Assembly: GCA_963795415.1 (NCBI GenBank)
Contig: CAWCHQ010000003.1
Location: forward strand, 806,001-870,000
Direction: 5' to 3'
DNA: 64,000 nucleotides
From: CAVSUZ01 sp963795415
GTDB lineage: Bacteria > Pseudomonadota > Alphaproteobacteria > Acetobacterales > Acetobacteraceae
The number at the start of each line of letters is the position of its first letter. Positions within the stretch are counted from its first letter, which is position 1. Both the position numbers and the translations under genes were made by a program. This document shows, in pieces, positions 63,658 to 64,000 of the stretch. Under the pieces are notes generated by a model. It had not been told where the DNA came from, did not search any database, and saw only the letters and a list, made by a program, of their open reading frames with translations.

Positions 63658-64000
63658 TTACGCGCCGCGTGACGAGAGGGACTTGTCCAGCTCGCGGACA
63701 ATGGCCTCGCCCATCACCCCGGTACTGACCTTGGCCGTGCCAGGCGCCATGATGTCAGGCGTGCGCAGCCCGCTTGCGAGAACATTCGTGCAGGCACGCT
63801 CGATCATTCGTGCTTCGTCCTCCATCTCGAAGGAGTAGCGCAAAAGCATGGCGAAGCTCAGTATCTGCGCCATCGGGTTGGCAATGCCTTTCCCGGCGAT
63901 ATCCGGCGCACTGCCATGGATTGGTTCATAGAGGGCGTAGCGCCTGCCATTCGGCTGGATTTCGCCGAGCGTGGCGGAGGGCAGCATCCCCAGGCTGCCG
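63658..64000 (-). CDS. leuB: 3-isopropylmalate dehydrogenase-like protein, 3' part only
   Basis: The reading continues past the right edge, so the N-terminal two-thirds are missing. The visible 114 residues read GSLGMLPSATLGE, RRYALYEPIHGSAPDIAGKG and IANPMAQILSFAMLLRYSF, the C-terminal NAD-binding end of the isopropylmalate/isocitrate dehydrogenase family. YEPIHGSAPDIAGKGIANP favours LeuB (leucine synthesis) over isocitrate dehydrogenase, though tartrate dehydrogenase is a related option. The final residues (DKSLSSRGA) are variable. The M81 gene follows 46 bases later on the same strand. Confidence 0.85.
   Translation of the reverse strand, partial: GSLGMLPSATLGEIQPNGRRYALYEPIHGSAPDIAGKGIANPMAQILSFAMLLRYSFEMEDEARMIERACTNVLASGLRTPDIMAPGTAKVSTGVMGEAIVRELDKSLSSRGA

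Overview
The window is high-GC DNA with short spacers and many overlapping start and stop codons. It reads as the chromosome of an aerobic alphaproteobacterium, most likely Rhodospirillales/Acetobacteraceae. Grounds are the gyrA-coaD-cyclophilin order, a class III PHA synthase, a PEP-CTERM protein and intergenic palindromes of a type I associate with that order. The family placement is inference from gene content, not from a marker phylogeny. I saw no CRISPR array, intact insertion sequence, prophage or rRNA.

Layout. 1-5 kb is an accessory strip: a zinc-metalloprotease-like gene cut by the left edge, a frameshifted Mrr endonuclease, a nitroreductase, a small secreted cysteine protein, decayed toxin-antitoxin genes (RelE toxin, XRE antitoxin and an MNT fragment fused at a junction), and an intact MntA-HepT pair. 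5.4-9.3 kb is core: gyrA, coaD, a cyclophilin and tRNA-Lys(TTT). 9.3-13.1 kb is gene-poor, with palindromes, one aromatic-rich secreted protein, two very small genes (46-aa membrane protein, 53-aa lipoprotein) and a broken phosphodiesterase gene. 13.1-20.4 kb is a quinate/shikimate catabolic cluster running through protocatechuate ring cleavage. 20.4-25.2 kb holds a coupled acyl-CoA synthetase-phaE-phaC operon, an SDR and a lipocalin-like protein.

25.3-30.4 kb has a patatin, a decayed SRPBCC gene, a cassette of unknown lipoproteins and small proteins, and an inositol-monophosphatase-family gene. 30.4-35.3 kb has YkgJ- and YkoP-like proteins, an AI-2E family permease and an EmrAB-type efflux pair behind a palindromic operator candidate. 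35.5-36.9 kb repeats the theme of the left end: a paralogue of the secreted cysteine protein beside a decayed RelE/XRE module, plus a cbtA remnant. 36.9-46 kb holds a peptide-type binding protein without permeases, a CocE/S15 hydrolase, an enolase-superfamily enzyme, a PEP-CTERM protein, a quinone-oxidoreductase-like enzyme, an alpha/beta hydrolase, two coiled-coil membrane paralogues and a MaoC dehydratase.

46-50.3 kb is a livHMGF branched-chain transporter operon, without its binding protein, coupled to an EamA exporter. 50.4-55.2 kb is xth, a CBS protein and paaABCDE (phenylacetyl-CoA epoxidase). 55.3-64 kb carries a HAD enzyme, a DUF29 protein, a frameshifted DUF3237 gene, a 3-hydroxyisobutyrate-dehydrogenase-like gene, an acyl-CoA synthetase, DoxX, an MFS transporter coupled to a metallo-beta-lactamase-fold hydrolase, an M81 peptidase, and the 3' end of leuB at the right edge.

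How it fits together: the metabolic genes point to a heterotroph that uses plant-derived hydroaromatics and phenylacetate, takes up amino or organic acids and stores carbon as PHA. The spacers between these blocks collect decayed toxin-antitoxin and restriction genes.
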